Assembly: GCF_037482845.1 (NCBI RefSeq)
Contig: NZ_JBBHJW010000011.1
Coordinates: 62,001-126,000 of the forward strand
Reading direction: 5' to 3'
DNA: 64,000 bases
Source of the DNA: Paucibacter_B soli
Lineage (GTDB): Bacteria; Pseudomonadota; Gammaproteobacteria; Burkholderiales; Burkholderiaceae_C
Part shown: positions 50,075-60,191 of the stretch, piece after piece
How the letters are laid out: each line of letters starts with the position of its first letter
Numbering within the stretch: the stretch's first letter is position 1
Program-made: the position numbers and the translations under genes
The notes under the pieces: model-generated
What the model was told of the DNA's origin: nothing
Database searches by the model: none
Seen by the model: the letters and a program-made list of their open reading frames with translations, nothing else

Positions 50075-50704
50075 ATGAGTGAGATCACCCCCATCCCGCA
50101 TCCCACCCGGATCGCCATCCTCACCTTCGACGGGTTCAACGAACTCGACAGCTTCGTCGCGCTGGGCCTCTTGAACCGCCTGAAACCCCAGGGTTTCAAC
50201 GCCGAGCTGTGCGGCCCGGGTCACGCCGTCACATCAATGAACGGCGTCAGCGTGCAGCTGCAGCGGCCGCTCGAATGGGCCAACGAGGCCGAGGTGGTGC
50301 TGTTCGGCTCGGGCATCTACACCCGCGCCATCGCCGAGAACTCGAGCCTGCTGGATCGCCTGCAGCTCGACCCGGTGAAGCAGCTGATCGGCGCGCAATG
50401 CTCGGGCACTCTGCTGCTGGCACGCCTGGGCCTCTTGGGCGACATGCCGGCCTGCACCGACCTGATCACCAAGCCCTGGGTCATCGAGGCCGGCGCCCGC
50501 GTGCTGGACGAGCCCTTCCACGCCCGCGGCCCGATCGCCACCGCGGGTGGCTGCCTGGCCTCGCAATACCTGGCGGCCTGGGTGATGCTCAAGCGCGCCG
50601 GCGAGGCGGCCGCGCGCGAGGCGCTGCACTATGTGGCGCCGGTGGGGGAGAAGGAGAGCTATGTGGAGCGCTTGATCGCGCAGGTGCTGCGCTACTCAGG
50701 CTGA
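50075..50704 (+). CDS. DJ-1/PfpI-family protein
   Basis: The 209 residues carry the DJ-1/PfpI flavodoxin-like fold: 'RIAILTFDGFNELDSFVALG' (conserved Glu), 'LFGSGIYTRAIA', and the nucleophile elbow Cys in 'LIGAQCSGTLLLARLGLL', 'ATAGGCLASQYLAAW'. Relatives act as glyoxalases, amidases or redox sensors; a close group matches AraC-regulator N-domains but no HTH follows here. It is divergent from the OPT transporter by 58 bp. Confidence 0.88.
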   Translation: MSEITPIPHPTRIAILTFDGFNELDSFVALGLLNRLKPQGFNAELCGPGHAVTSMNGVSVQLQRPLEWANEAEVVLFGSGIYTRAIAENSSLLDRLQLDPVKQLIGAQCSGTLLLARLGLLGDMPACTDLITKPWVIEAGARVLDEPFHARGPIATAGGCLASQYLAAWVMLKRAGEAAAREALHYVAPVGEKESYVERLIAQVLRYSG

Positions 50705-51186
50705 GTTCGATCAATGCGGCAGGCATAGCAGCCATAGCCGGCAAAGCGCGCCAGCACAAAGGCCACGTCCGCGCGCGCCAGCAGTCCCTGCAGATGCGCC
50801 TCGGCATCGCGGGCCGCGAGCACCGCGCCATCGACGATGCGCTCGCCCGCCGAGTAGGCGCGCAGCACAAAGCTCGCACCCAGGTAGGGTTCATCGCCGC
50901 TGATGGGCAGGCGCTCGGCGCCCTGCACCGCGGCCGCCTCATCGGCCAACAGGAACACCGGGCCGTATTCGCGGTAAGGGCCGGCCTGCTCGAAGGGGCA
51001 GTAGCTCGCCAGCAGCAGCGCCTCGCCGGGGCGGGCGCGGCGCAGGGCGTCGCGGCAGGGCTCGCCGCCTTCGGCCACATGCCGCTCCACCGGCTGATTC
51101 AGATCGTCCAGGCCCGCGGCGCGGGCGCGCTGCACGAAGCTGGGGCGCAAGGGGGTGATGCGGTAGGGGGTGGGATGGGCGGGCAT
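50692..51186 (-). CDS. DUF1203-domain protein
   Basis: A 164-residue cytoplasmic protein with DUF1203 features: 'ERHVAEGGEPCRDALRRARP', 'LLASYCPFEQAGPYREYGPV', 'VLRAYSAGERIVDGAV' and a C-terminal 'YGCYACRIDRTQPE'. Its three conserved-looking cysteines might bind metal. No function is known to me. ATG 51186 is preferred over a GTG three codons earlier. The end overlaps the convergent PfpI gene by 13 bp. Confidence 0.85.
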   Translation of the reverse strand: MPAHPTPYRITPLRPSFVQRARAAGLDDLNQPVERHVAEGGEPCRDALRRARPGEALLLASYCPFEQAGPYREYGPVFLLADEAAAVQGAERLPISGDEPYLGASFVLRAYSAGERIVDGAVLAARDAEAHLQGLLARADVAFVLARFAGYGCYACRIDRTQPE

Positions 51187-51432
51187 GGCTGGCACTCAAA
51201 TTTGTTGATGACGGCCATGCTAGGAGCGGGACTGACGAGGAGCCACCCGGTTCTTGCGATGGCCTGCGGGGCGGCTGCTGGCCTTGGGGTGGTGAATGGA
51301 ATGATGGCTACAGCGGGTGCAGTCGGTGAATACAGCGCTTTTCGACGACCACGGCCGCACATGGATCGACACTCGACCGAAGCGCTCGGACTCGGGACAT
51401 GGCCGCCGAGCCACGCAAGCGGGCCTCAAGCC
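51187..51432. other. Noncoding stretch with decayed look
   Basis: In these 246 bases no frame has plausible codon use, start signals or recognisable motifs. Base composition is less GC-biased than the surroundings. With the truncated hydrolase next to it, this seems to be a scar of insertion and deletion rather than a regulatory region. Confidence 0.4.
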
Positions 51433-51936
51433 TTACCCCGTCGGCATTCCATCGACATGCTGCCGAACCAGTGCGGCGATCTCTGCCGCATGGCTGCTGG
51501 GAAGAAAGTGACTCCCGCCCTCGATCGTGACGAGCTGCGCCGCAGGGATCGAGTCACGTAGAAGCTCGGCGATCCTGCGCATGGCCGGGTGGCCATCCCC
51601 TCCGCGAACCAACGTCGTCGGAATGGCGATCGACCGCAGCGCTTCTTTGCTGGGTTCAAAGGGCGTTCCTGACGACCAGTCGCGTATGTTCACCGCTGTG
51701 GTCGCGACGATGTTGCTGCGAACCTTCGGCGGCATCGAGTCGAAGGTGCCCAGGCCACCATAGAAGTCGATGACGTGGCGCGCCGCCTCGACATCGCCCT
51801 GCGCGAAGTCGGCAAAGTATGGGCGCGTCATCGACTCGAACATCGCGTAATGCGCCATCTCGCCGGCCGCGCGCAGGAGACCCAGAGGGTTTGCCTCAAC
51901 GAGCACCAAGCTCCGGGGCTTGCGCCGCCTCGCCTG
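51433..51936 (-). pseudogene. C-terminal remnant of an alpha/beta hydrolase
   Basis: About 168 codons read as the second half of an alpha/beta-hydrolase: 'SLVLVEANPLGLLRAAGEMA' after the missing nucleophile strand, a cap region with 'IDFYGGLGTFDSMPPKVR', the acid strand 'IPTTLVRGGDGHPAMRRIAE' and the catalytic His in 'VTIEGGSHFLPSSHA'. The G-x-S-x-G nucleophile half is absent. Upstream the frame enters unrelated sequence and the prfC promoter. 'HLHCVYGGI' in another frame (about 51975) may be a frameshifted relic of the elbow. The A+T-richer composition suggests foreign origin. Confidence 0.65.
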
Positions 51937-52139
51937 ACTGGACGAATGCGGGAAGGATCCCGCCATAGACGCAGTGGAGGTGGTCATCAATGTACACCGC
52001 GGCCCAGCTGACCAACCGCTGCAAGCCGGCCATCCCACGCCGCCAGACGCCCTCCCCCACCCCCTGCGATAATCCGCCCCTTCCCCGCCAAAAGACCGCG
52101 CGCCGCCCATGGGCCTGGCCGCGCCTGCCGCCAGCCACC

Positions 52140-53780
<1,641 letters not shown>

Positions 53781-53839
53781 CCGATGGCGGCCCGGACGGG
53801 CCGTGGCAGAGTCGGGGCTTCCTTGCTGAAAGCCCGACG

Positions 53840-54370
53840 ATGACCGTACTCACCACCGCCCGCCTGCGCCTCGAGCCCGTCAACGAAACCCATCTGGAGG
53901 GCCTGTTCGCGCTCAACAGCCTGCCCGAGGTGATGCGCTACATCACCGGCAAGCCCGAGACCCGCGAAGAGACGGCAGCGATGATAGCCCGCATCCAGCA
54001 GCGCTGGATCGAGTTCGGTTTCTCCTGGTGGGCCTTCGTCGAGGAAGCCAGCGGCGCGGTGATCGGCATGGGTTGCGTGCAGCACCTGGGTCGCGACCCG
54101 GCCAATCCGCTGGAGCTGGGCTGGCGCCTGCATCCCCGCTACTGGCACCAGGGCTATGCCTCTGAGGCCGCCAAACGCATGGCCGCCTTCGCCTTCGACG
54201 CGCTGCAGGCGCCACTGCTGTGCGCGGTCTGCCATCCCGAGAACCAGGCCTCGGCCACCGTCATGAAGCGCCTGGGCATGGCTTACAAGGGCGAGCAGCG
54301 CTGGTACGAGATGGATTGCAGCGTCTACGAGATCACGCGTGACGACTGGTCGCTGCACGCAGCGAACTAG
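53840..54370 (+). CDS. GNAT-family N-acetyltransferase (RimJ/RimL-like)
   Basis: The 176-residue protein starts 'TVLTTARLRLEPVNETHLEG' and shows the acetyl-CoA region 'LGWRLHPRYWHQGYASEAAK' and 'CHPENQASATVMKRLGMAYK', typical of the GNAT branch that acetylates ribosomal protein N-termini, amino acids or antibiotics. The substrate is unknown. ATG 53840 fits the family start; an ATG 21 codons upstream adds nothing recognisable. Its stop overlaps the convergent receiver-TPR gene by 4 bp. Confidence 0.9.
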   Translation: MTVLTTARLRLEPVNETHLEGLFALNSLPEVMRYITGKPETREETAAMIARIQQRWIEFGFSWWAFVEEASGAVIGMGCVQHLGRDPANPLELGWRLHPRYWHQGYASEAAKRMAAFAFDALQAPLLCAVCHPENQASATVMKRLGMAYKGEQRWYEMDCSVYEITRDDWSLHAAN

Positions 54371-56010
54371 ACCCTGCGCTTCACGATGGCGCGTGGCGCC
54401 ACCTCGGGCTGCAGCATCTCGATCTCCACCGCCAGCCGCTTCGCCAGCGCCGGGTTGAGATGCTGGCCGTGGTGCTCCAGCGTCGCCTGCGCCAGTTTGA
54501 TGATGCGCCCGTTCAGGCTGCGCGAGGCCAGGTCCACCAGCGCGCGCAGGGTCAGCTCGGGCTGGCGGTTCACCAGATGGCCCATCGCCTCGCGCGCCTG
54601 CTCGTTGATGGTGGCGGCGCTCTCGCGCACCAGCTCCTGCAGCACTGGCAGGCGCGCCGCGGCCAGCTCCAGCAGGCGCGTGCGCTGGTGCGAGACGCAA
54701 AAGCGCTGCGTCGCGCGCGCCACCCAGGTCCGGGCCTCGGGCAGGGCCTGCGTGCCGGCGCTGCGTGCGATCAGCTGGATCAGGCTGCCTGCCATCTCGA
54801 AGCTGAACTCGGGCTGCTCCAGCTGAGCCGCCAGCCGGACCAGGCCGCTCGCCACGGCCTCGGACTGGCGCAGCTGCAGCGCCTGCACCACGTCCAGCAG
54901 CAGCATCAGCATGCGCAGCCGAAAGCTCTCCGGCCAGCGCATCAGCGCCTCCTGCAGAAACTTGTGGGCGCGCTCGCCCGCCTCCAGCGCGTTCTTGCCA
55001 CCGAGGTCCAGGCAGGCCACGCCCAGCGCCACCACGCCCTGGTAGTCCAGCGCGCGCGAGAACGCGCCGATCTCCAGCGCCGCGCCCAGATGCTGGGCCG
55101 CCGCCGCGCTCTCGCCCAGATAGAGCTGCAGCATGCCGAGCTTCTGCAGGCGCGAAACATTGCCGGGCGAGATCTGCACCGCCTTGGCAAACACCTCGGC
55201 GGCGGACTCGAACTCCATCTTCTCGAGCAGCGCCCGGCCATAGACATCGTAGGCATCGACATAGGCCGGGTTCTCGGCCAGCAGCGTCTCCAGCGAGCGG
55301 CAGGCCTGCTCGGGGTCGGCGCCCTCCAGGTCGATCTTGGCCAGGCCCAGGCGCGCCCAGGGCACGGCCTTGTGCGCCAGCAACGATTCCAGCATGCGGC
55401 GCGCCGCGTCCAGCTGCTTGAGCCGCAGGTACAGCTCGGAGCCTATGCGCGCCGCGTACACCTTGTAGAGCGCGCTGTCCTGGAACATGCGCTCGCAGCG
55501 CTGGGCCGCGCCGGCATAGTCGCCCGCGTCGATGGCCTGGAACACCTCCTTGAAGGCGGCCTTGCGCTCCAGCACCACCTGCAGGCGCTCCTCGAACTGC
55601 GCACGCGTGATGGGCTTGAGCAGATAGTCGTCCAGCGCGCCTTCCAGCGCCGAGGCCACCTGGGGGTGGCGCGCCTCGTCGGTCACCATGATGAAGGCGG
55701 TCTGCATCGGCAGGCCCCTGGACTGGCGCAGTTCGTCCAGCAGGTCCTGCCCGCTCATATCGTGCGCGGCCTGGCGCGAGAAGTGGAACTCGCTGAGGAT
55801 GATGTCGTAGGGCTGCGCCGCCGACTTGATCATGCGGTGCGCCTCCTCGGGGCGCCGCGCCGCCGCCACCTGCGGCACGCCCATATCGCGCAGCATGCGG
55901 CCCAGCACCGAACGCTGCAGCTCGCTCTCGTCGATGATGAGCGCGCTGAGCCGGCCAAGCTCCAGGCCGCTGGGCTGCGCCGCGGGCGCAAGAAAAGGGT
56001 TGGATGCCAC
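54367..56010 (-). CDS. Response-regulator receiver fused to TPR repeats, Glu at phosphosite
   Basis: The 547 residues have a receiver domain (about 20-145) followed by a tetratricopeptide array (about 155-340) and a helical C-terminal region. The acidic pocket D27/E28, Thr110 ('FIMVTDEARH') and Lys132 ('DDYLLKPIT') are present, but the phospho-accepting Asp is E74 ('YDIILSEFHF'). There is no DNA-binding or catalytic output domain. Output is likely by protein-protein contact through the TPRs. The Glu may lock an active-like state (inference). No histidine kinase is adjacent. Confidence 0.9.
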   Translation of the reverse strand: MASNPFLAPAAQPSGLELGRLSALIIDESELQRSVLGRMLRDMGVPQVAAARRPEEAHRMIKSAAQPYDIILSEFHFSRQAAHDMSGQDLLDELRQSRGLPMQTAFIMVTDEARHPQVASALEGALDDYLLKPITRAQFEERLQVVLERKAAFKEVFQAIDAGDYAGAAQRCERMFQDSALYKVYAARIGSELYLRLKQLDAARRMLESLLAHKAVPWARLGLAKIDLEGADPEQACRSLETLLAENPAYVDAYDVYGRALLEKMEFESAAEVFAKAVQISPGNVSRLQKLGMLQLYLGESAAAAQHLGAALEIGAFSRALDYQGVVALGVACLDLGGKNALEAGERAHKFLQEALMRWPESFRLRMLMLLLDVVQALQLRQSEAVASGLVRLAAQLEQPEFSFEMAGSLIQLIARSAGTQALPEARTWVARATQRFCVSHQRTRLLELAAARLPVLQELVRESAATINEQAREAMGHLVNRQPELTLRALVDLASRSLNGRIIKLAQATLEHHGQHLNPALAKRLAVEIEMLQPEVAPRAIVKRRV

Positions 56011-56104
56011 GGTTGAGGTCCTTGCTGGGGCGAGATTAGCTCGACTCCGCCCGCTTGTGGAAAGTCCTGGCGCGGCGCCGCGACCAGCATGCCATCATGC
56101 GGCC

Positions 56105-57088
56105 ATGCAGGCGTTCTCCCGCACCATGGTGGATCTGTACGAGCTGGCCGAGCAGGCCGGCTACCAGGCCTTCCCGGGCGCGGCGCTGGCCTTGCTGAAG
56201 CGCTGGATAGGTTTCGATGGCGCGGTGCTGGGCCTGGGCGAGGCCGGCCGCGATCCGCGCACCGGTCTGCTGATCACGCAGGCCCATGTGCACCAGCGCG
56301 AGGAACATATCCTGCAGGCCTATGGCGCGGTGTCGGGGCACGATCCGGTGACCCAGGCCTTTCTGCGCGGCCTGGATCGGCCGCTGGCGGTGGACTGCCA
56401 GGCTCTGTACCGGCGCCGGGGTCAGGTCTTGCCGGAGATGGACGCTTTCTCGCGCCGCTATGGCTTGCGGCATCTGCTGCTGTACGGCGACCGCCCGGAC
56501 CAGCGCAGCCCGGGGCGCTGGCTGGTGCTGTACCGCGGCGAGGCGCGCGGCTTCCGGGCCGAGGACGCCGAACACCTGCATGCGGCCTGGTGCCATCTGT
56601 CGCGCGCCATCGCGCTGCACCGCAAGGCCTTGCTGAACCGCCAGGACGCCGTGCTGGCCGGCCGCGCCGCTGCGCTGGTGAATCTGCAGGGCGGCATCGA
56701 ATCGGCCGACCCGCCCTTTCTCGCGCTGCTGCAGCGCGAATGGCAGACCTTCTGCGGGCACCAGCTGCCGGACGCAGCGCTGGCGCAGCTGCGCCTGGGC
56801 CAGAGTTACCGCGGTCTGCATATCGAGCTGAGTGCGCGTCCGCAGGAGGGGCTGTGGCGCTGCGAGGCGCATGCGCTGAGCGCGGCCTCGCAGCTCACGC
56901 CGGCCGAGCAGGCGGTGGCACGGCGCTTTGCCGCCGGGCTCAGCCACAAGCAGATCGCGCGCGAACTCGGCGTGGCGCCGAACACAGTGCGCAGCCAGCT
57001 CAGCCGCGCCTACGCCAAGCTGCAGGTGCACGACAAGGCCGCGCTCGCGCAACGCCTGATGGAGCAGGCGCGTCACTCAATTGCATGA
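56105..57088 (+). CDS. LuxR-type HTH transcriptional regulator
   Basis: A 327-residue protein whose last 65 residues are a LuxR/NarL HTH ('LTPAEQAVARRFAAGLSHKQ', 'GVAPNTVRSQLSRAYAKLQV'). The N-terminal 250 residues lack a receiver consensus or acyl-homoserine-lactone motif and look GAF/PAS-like, starting 'MVDLYELAEQAGYQAFPGAA'. It lies 60 bp upstream of the 3-hydroxybutyrate oligomer hydrolase gene on the same strand and may control it (inference). Confidence 0.88.
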   Translation: MQAFSRTMVDLYELAEQAGYQAFPGAALALLKRWIGFDGAVLGLGEAGRDPRTGLLITQAHVHQREEHILQAYGAVSGHDPVTQAFLRGLDRPLAVDCQALYRRRGQVLPEMDAFSRRYGLRHLLLYGDRPDQRSPGRWLVLYRGEARGFRAEDAEHLHAAWCHLSRAIALHRKALLNRQDAVLAGRAAALVNLQGGIESADPPFLALLQREWQTFCGHQLPDAALAQLRLGQSYRGLHIELSARPQEGLWRCEAHALSAASQLTPAEQAVARRFAAGLSHKQIARELGVAPNTVRSQLSRAYAKLQVHDKAALAQRLMEQARHSIA

Positions 57089-57148
57089 TGGCGCGCCCGC
57101 CGGGCCCTGCCTATGGTTGCCTCCGAGCCATCGACGGAGACAAGCACC

Positions 57149-59209
57149 ATGACGACGTACAAGCGCGGCGGCACCGCCGCCCTGAGCCTTTGCACCCTGC
57201 TGCTGGCCGCCTGCGGCGGCAGCGACGACAAGCCGGCCGCCCCCTACAAGCTGCGCCCCAGCTTTTTGCTCGCCGAGCCACAGCGCAGCGACTATGACGG
57301 CGTCAGCCAGGGCCTGCTGACCGGCACCGCCGGCACGCTGGACGCCTTGCTGAGCTTCAAGCTGCCGGCCCAGCCAACCGCGGCCGATCTGCGCACGCTG
57401 GCGATACAGACCAGCTACACCGGTCTGCTCGACGTCAGCGCGGCCGGTGGCTTCGGCAGCTATTACGGCAAGGTCTCGGCCGCCGCCAACAGGGGCAGCG
57501 AATACACCGCGCTGGCCGACGACGGCAGCGGCCTGCGCAATGTCAGCATGGTGGTGGCCATCCCCAGCCACTTCGACAGCGCCCGCCCCTGCATCGTCGC
57601 CGTGCCGTCCAGCGGCTCGCGTCCGGTCTATGGCGAGCTCGGCACCATCGGCGAATGGGCCCTCAACAAGGGCTGCGCCGTGGCCATGAACGACAAGGGC
57701 GGCGGCATGGGCGCGCACGACCTCGACCGCGACCAGAGCTTTGCGCCGGACGGCCGCCTCGCCAGCGCCGGCAGCCGCAAGGACCTGGGCTTCAACGCCA
57801 ATCTGCTGGGCGACGATCTCGCCAGCTTCCGCGCCCGCTACCCGAACCGCATCGCGCTCAAGCATGCGCATGGCAAGCAGAACCCCGAGAAGGACTGGGG
57901 CCGCTACACCTTGCAGTCGATCCAGCTGGCGCTGTATGTGCTGAACAAGCATTTCCCCGGCCAGGACTTCTCGCCCGCCAACACCCGGGTGATCGCCTCC
58001 AGCATCTCCAACGGCGGCGCCGCCGTGCTGCGCGCCGCCGAGCAGGACGGCGAAGGCCTGATCCACGGCGTGGTGGCGGGCGAGCCGCAGCTGAATCTGC
58101 CCGAGAACGCCGGCCTGACGGTGCGGCGCGCCGGCGTCGCGGTGCCGCAGGCCGGCAAGCCGCTGTACGACTACACCACCATGGCCGCGCTCTACCAGGC
58201 CTGCGCCACCCAATCGGCCGCGCTGGTCGGCAGCAGCGCCTTTGTGATCGCTCCCTATGCCGCCAATCGCTGCGCGGCGCTGGCGGCCCAAGGGCTGGTG
58301 AACGGCAGCAACCTGGCCGAGCAAGCGGCCGACGCGCTGGCGCGGCTGCACGCCTATGGCTGGGAGGCCGATAGCGACCCGCTGCACGACAGCCATGCCG
58401 GCTTCGAGTTCACCGAGCTGGTGGCGCATACCTATGCGAATGCCTACGCGCGCGCCGCGGTGAGCGAATCGCTGTGCGGCTACAGCGTGGCGGGCATCAA
58501 CGCCGGCTACCAGGTGGGGGTGGCGCCCGACGCCGCGGCCTTCCGGGCCGGCTGGGCCAGCGGCGGCGGCCTCGGCTTCCTGGGCGGTGCCTACAACCTG
58601 GTGGCCGACGGCGCACTCGGTGGTCCGGCGCTGTATCTGCTCGCCAGCTCGGCCAGCAGCGGCCAGCCCGATTTCTATCTCGACGGCGCCACCTGCCTGC
58701 GCCGCCTCGCCACCGGCACCACCGTCGGCCAGCGCGCGCCCAGCGCGGCCGAAGCGGCGCTTGCCGCACGCATCAAGGCCGGCATTGCCGAGGTGCGGGT
58801 GAGCGGCGATCTGCGCGGCAAGCCCGCGGTGATCGTGCATGGCCGCGCCGACGCGCTGATTCCGGTGAACCACACCTCGCGCCCCTATCTGGCGCTGAAC
58901 CGCAAGGTCGAGACGGCCAGCGCGCTGCGCTACTACGAGGTGGTGGACGCCAACCACTTCGATGCGCTGGTCGGTTTCTACCCGCGCACCCTGGTGCCGC
59001 TGCATGTCTACACGCTGCGCGCGCTCGAGCTGATGTGGGCACGGCTGGACAAGGGCACGCCGTTGCCGGAGTCGCAGCTGGTGCGCGCCAAGGCGCGCGC
59101 GTCGGCCGCGAGCCCGCTGACGGATGCCAACCTGCCGGCCATCGCCGCCGCACCGGGGGCCGGCGAGCTGATCAGCGTCAGCTCCGGCGCCATCGACGTG
59201 CCGAATTAG
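57149..59209 (+). CDS. D-(-)-3-hydroxybutyrate oligomer hydrolase, lipoprotein
   Basis: This enzyme hydrolyses 3-hydroxybutyrate dimers and oligomers released from polyhydroxybutyrate. The 686 residues have a lipobox signal ('LSLCTLLLAACGG'), then the family blocks 'SDYDGVSQGLLTGTAG', 'AVPSSGSRPVYGELGTIGEW', 'KGCAVAMNDKGGGMGAHDLD', the catalytic serine in 'VIASSISNGGAAVLRAAEQD' (about residue 286) and the C-terminal 'VIVHGRADALIPVNHTSRPY' and 'VVDANHFDALVGFYP' with Asp and His. The lipid anchor and signal put it outside the cytoplasm, which suits scavenging of external oligomers. Confidence 0.93.
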   Translation: MTTYKRGGTAALSLCTLLLAACGGSDDKPAAPYKLRPSFLLAEPQRSDYDGVSQGLLTGTAGTLDALLSFKLPAQPTAADLRTLAIQTSYTGLLDVSAAGGFGSYYGKVSAAANRGSEYTALADDGSGLRNVSMVVAIPSHFDSARPCIVAVPSSGSRPVYGELGTIGEWALNKGCAVAMNDKGGGMGAHDLDRDQSFAPDGRLASAGSRKDLGFNANLLGDDLASFRARYPNRIALKHAHGKQNPEKDWGRYTLQSIQLALYVLNKHFPGQDFSPANTRVIASSISNGGAAVLRAAEQDGEGLIHGVVAGEPQLNLPENAGLTVRRAGVAVPQAGKPLYDYTTMAALYQACATQSAALVGSSAFVIAPYAANRCAALAAQGLVNGSNLAEQAADALARLHAYGWEADSDPLHDSHAGFEFTELVAHTYANAYARAAVSESLCGYSVAGINAGYQVGVAPDAAAFRAGWASGGGLGFLGGAYNLVADGALGGPALYLLASSASSGQPDFYLDGATCLRRLATGTTVGQRAPSAAEAALAARIKAGIAEVRVSGDLRGKPAVIVHGRADALIPVNHTSRPYLALNRKVETASALRYYEVVDANHFDALVGFYPRTLVPLHVYTLRALELMWARLDKGTPLPESQLVRAKARASAASPLTDANLPAIAAAPGAGELISVSSGAIDVPN

Positions 59210-59220
59210 GGCTTGGGCAT

Positions 59221-59239
59221 CGCCCCGGCCACCGGGGCG
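59221..59239 (+). terminator. GC hairpin after oligomer hydrolase
   Basis: A perfect 8-bp stem CGCCCCGG / CCGGGGCG with a CCA loop starts 12 bp after the stop codon. There is no T-tract, so it would be a weak or Rho-assisted terminator, or simply a 3'-end stabilising stem. Confidence 0.5.
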
Positions 59240-59420
59240 CATGCTTGCACGGACCCAGGGCTTTATGTCGCCAAGGTGTCAGCCCGACGAGGGCAAACCC
59301 TTGCGCAATGCTACGTAAAGGTAGGTCCGATCCCTGCGTTAGGCTGAGGCCACCTACATTCGGCAGTCTGCACAGCTGCAGCAGCAGGTAGAACAGCGAG
59401 CAAAGGAAAAGCGTTTCCTC
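59240..59420 (+). promoter_or_regulatory. Leader and promoter region of livGFKHM
   Basis: This is a 181-bp noncoding stretch. It contains the palindrome TACGTA (59312-59317) in 'GCTACGTAAAGG' and a GTAGGT (59321-59326) / ACCTAC (59352-59357) inverted repeat. Such elements suit a NarL/LuxR- or LysR-type regulator, but no family consensus is clear. AAAGGAAAAG lies near the livG start and serves as ribosome-binding region. Confidence 0.35.
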
Positions 59421-60191
59421 ATGAGCGAACTGATACTCGAGACCACCGGGCTCAGCAAGGACTTCAAGGGCTTCACCGCGGTCGACAAGGTGAACCTGCA
59501 GGTCCGGCGTGGCCATATCCACGCCCTGATCGGCCCCAACGGCGCCGGCAAGACCACCTGCTTCAACCTGCTCACCAAGTTTCTTGAGCCGACGCGCGGC
59601 AAGATTCTCTTCAACGGCATCGACATCACCGGCGAGAAGCCCGCCGAGATCGCTCGCCGTGGCGTGATCCGCTCGTTCCAGATCTCGGCGGTGTTCCCGC
59701 ATCTGACCGTGCTGGAGAACGTGCGCATCGGCCTGCAGCGCTTCACCGGCACCAGTTACCACTTCTGGAAGGGCCTGACCGGCCTGCAGCAGCTGGACGC
59801 GCGCGTGCTGGCCCTGCTGGAGCTGGTGGACCTGCGCGAGATGGCGCAGCTCAAGGCCGGCGACCTGCCCTATGGCCGCAAGCGCGCGCTCGAGATCGCC
59901 ACCACCATGGCGATGGAGCCCGAGCTGATGCTGCTGGACGAGCCCACCCAGGGCATGGGCCATGAGGATGTGGAACGCGTCACCGATCTGATCAAGCGCG
60001 TGGCCCAGGGGCGCACCGTGCTGATGGTTGAACACAATATGCGCGTGGTCTCGCGCATCGCCGACCGCATCACCGTGCTGGCGCGCGGCGCGGTGCTGGC
60101 CGAGGGCGATTACGACAGCGTCTCCCGGCATCCCGCGGTGCTGGAAGCCTATATGGGCAGTGAAGCGGCCGAACTCCAGGGGGCCCACTGA
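59421..60191 (+). CDS. livG: Branched-chain amino acid-type ABC transporter ATPase LivG
   Basis: A 256-residue ATPase with Walker A 'LIGPNGAGKTTCFNLLTKF' (K44), signature region 'AGDLPYGRKRALEIATTMAM' in place of a strict LSGGQ, Walker B 'LMLLDEPTQGMGHEDVE' and H-loop 'LMVEHNMRVV'. It pairs with LivF under the permeases LivHM. The operon starts here; livF follows with a 1-bp TGATGA-type overlap. The substrate need not be branched-chain amino acids: relatives carry other amino acids, urea or aromatic acids. Confidence 0.94.
   Translation: MSELILETTGLSKDFKGFTAVDKVNLQVRRGHIHALIGPNGAGKTTCFNLLTKFLEPTRGKILFNGIDITGEKPAEIARRGVIRSFQISAVFPHLTVLENVRIGLQRFTGTSYHFWKGLTGLQQLDARVLALLELVDLREMAQLKAGDLPYGRKRALEIATTMAMEPELMLLDEPTQGMGHEDVERVTDLIKRVAQGRTVLMVEHNMRVVSRIADRITVLARGAVLAEGDYDSVSRHPAVLEAYMGSEAAELQGAH

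Noticed and set aside
51317..51511. Short plus-strand frame in the gap before the hydrolase remnant
   Set aside because: No ribosome-binding site, unlike codon use and no motif; it runs into the antisense of the hydrolase remnant.
54460..56016. 518-codon plus-strand frame
   Set aside because: Mirror of the receiver-TPR gene; composition is typical of antisense shadow.
57077..59242. 721-codon minus-strand frame
   Set aside because: Antisense to the 3HB-oligomer hydrolase, which has signal peptide and catalytic motifs; the antisense product has none.
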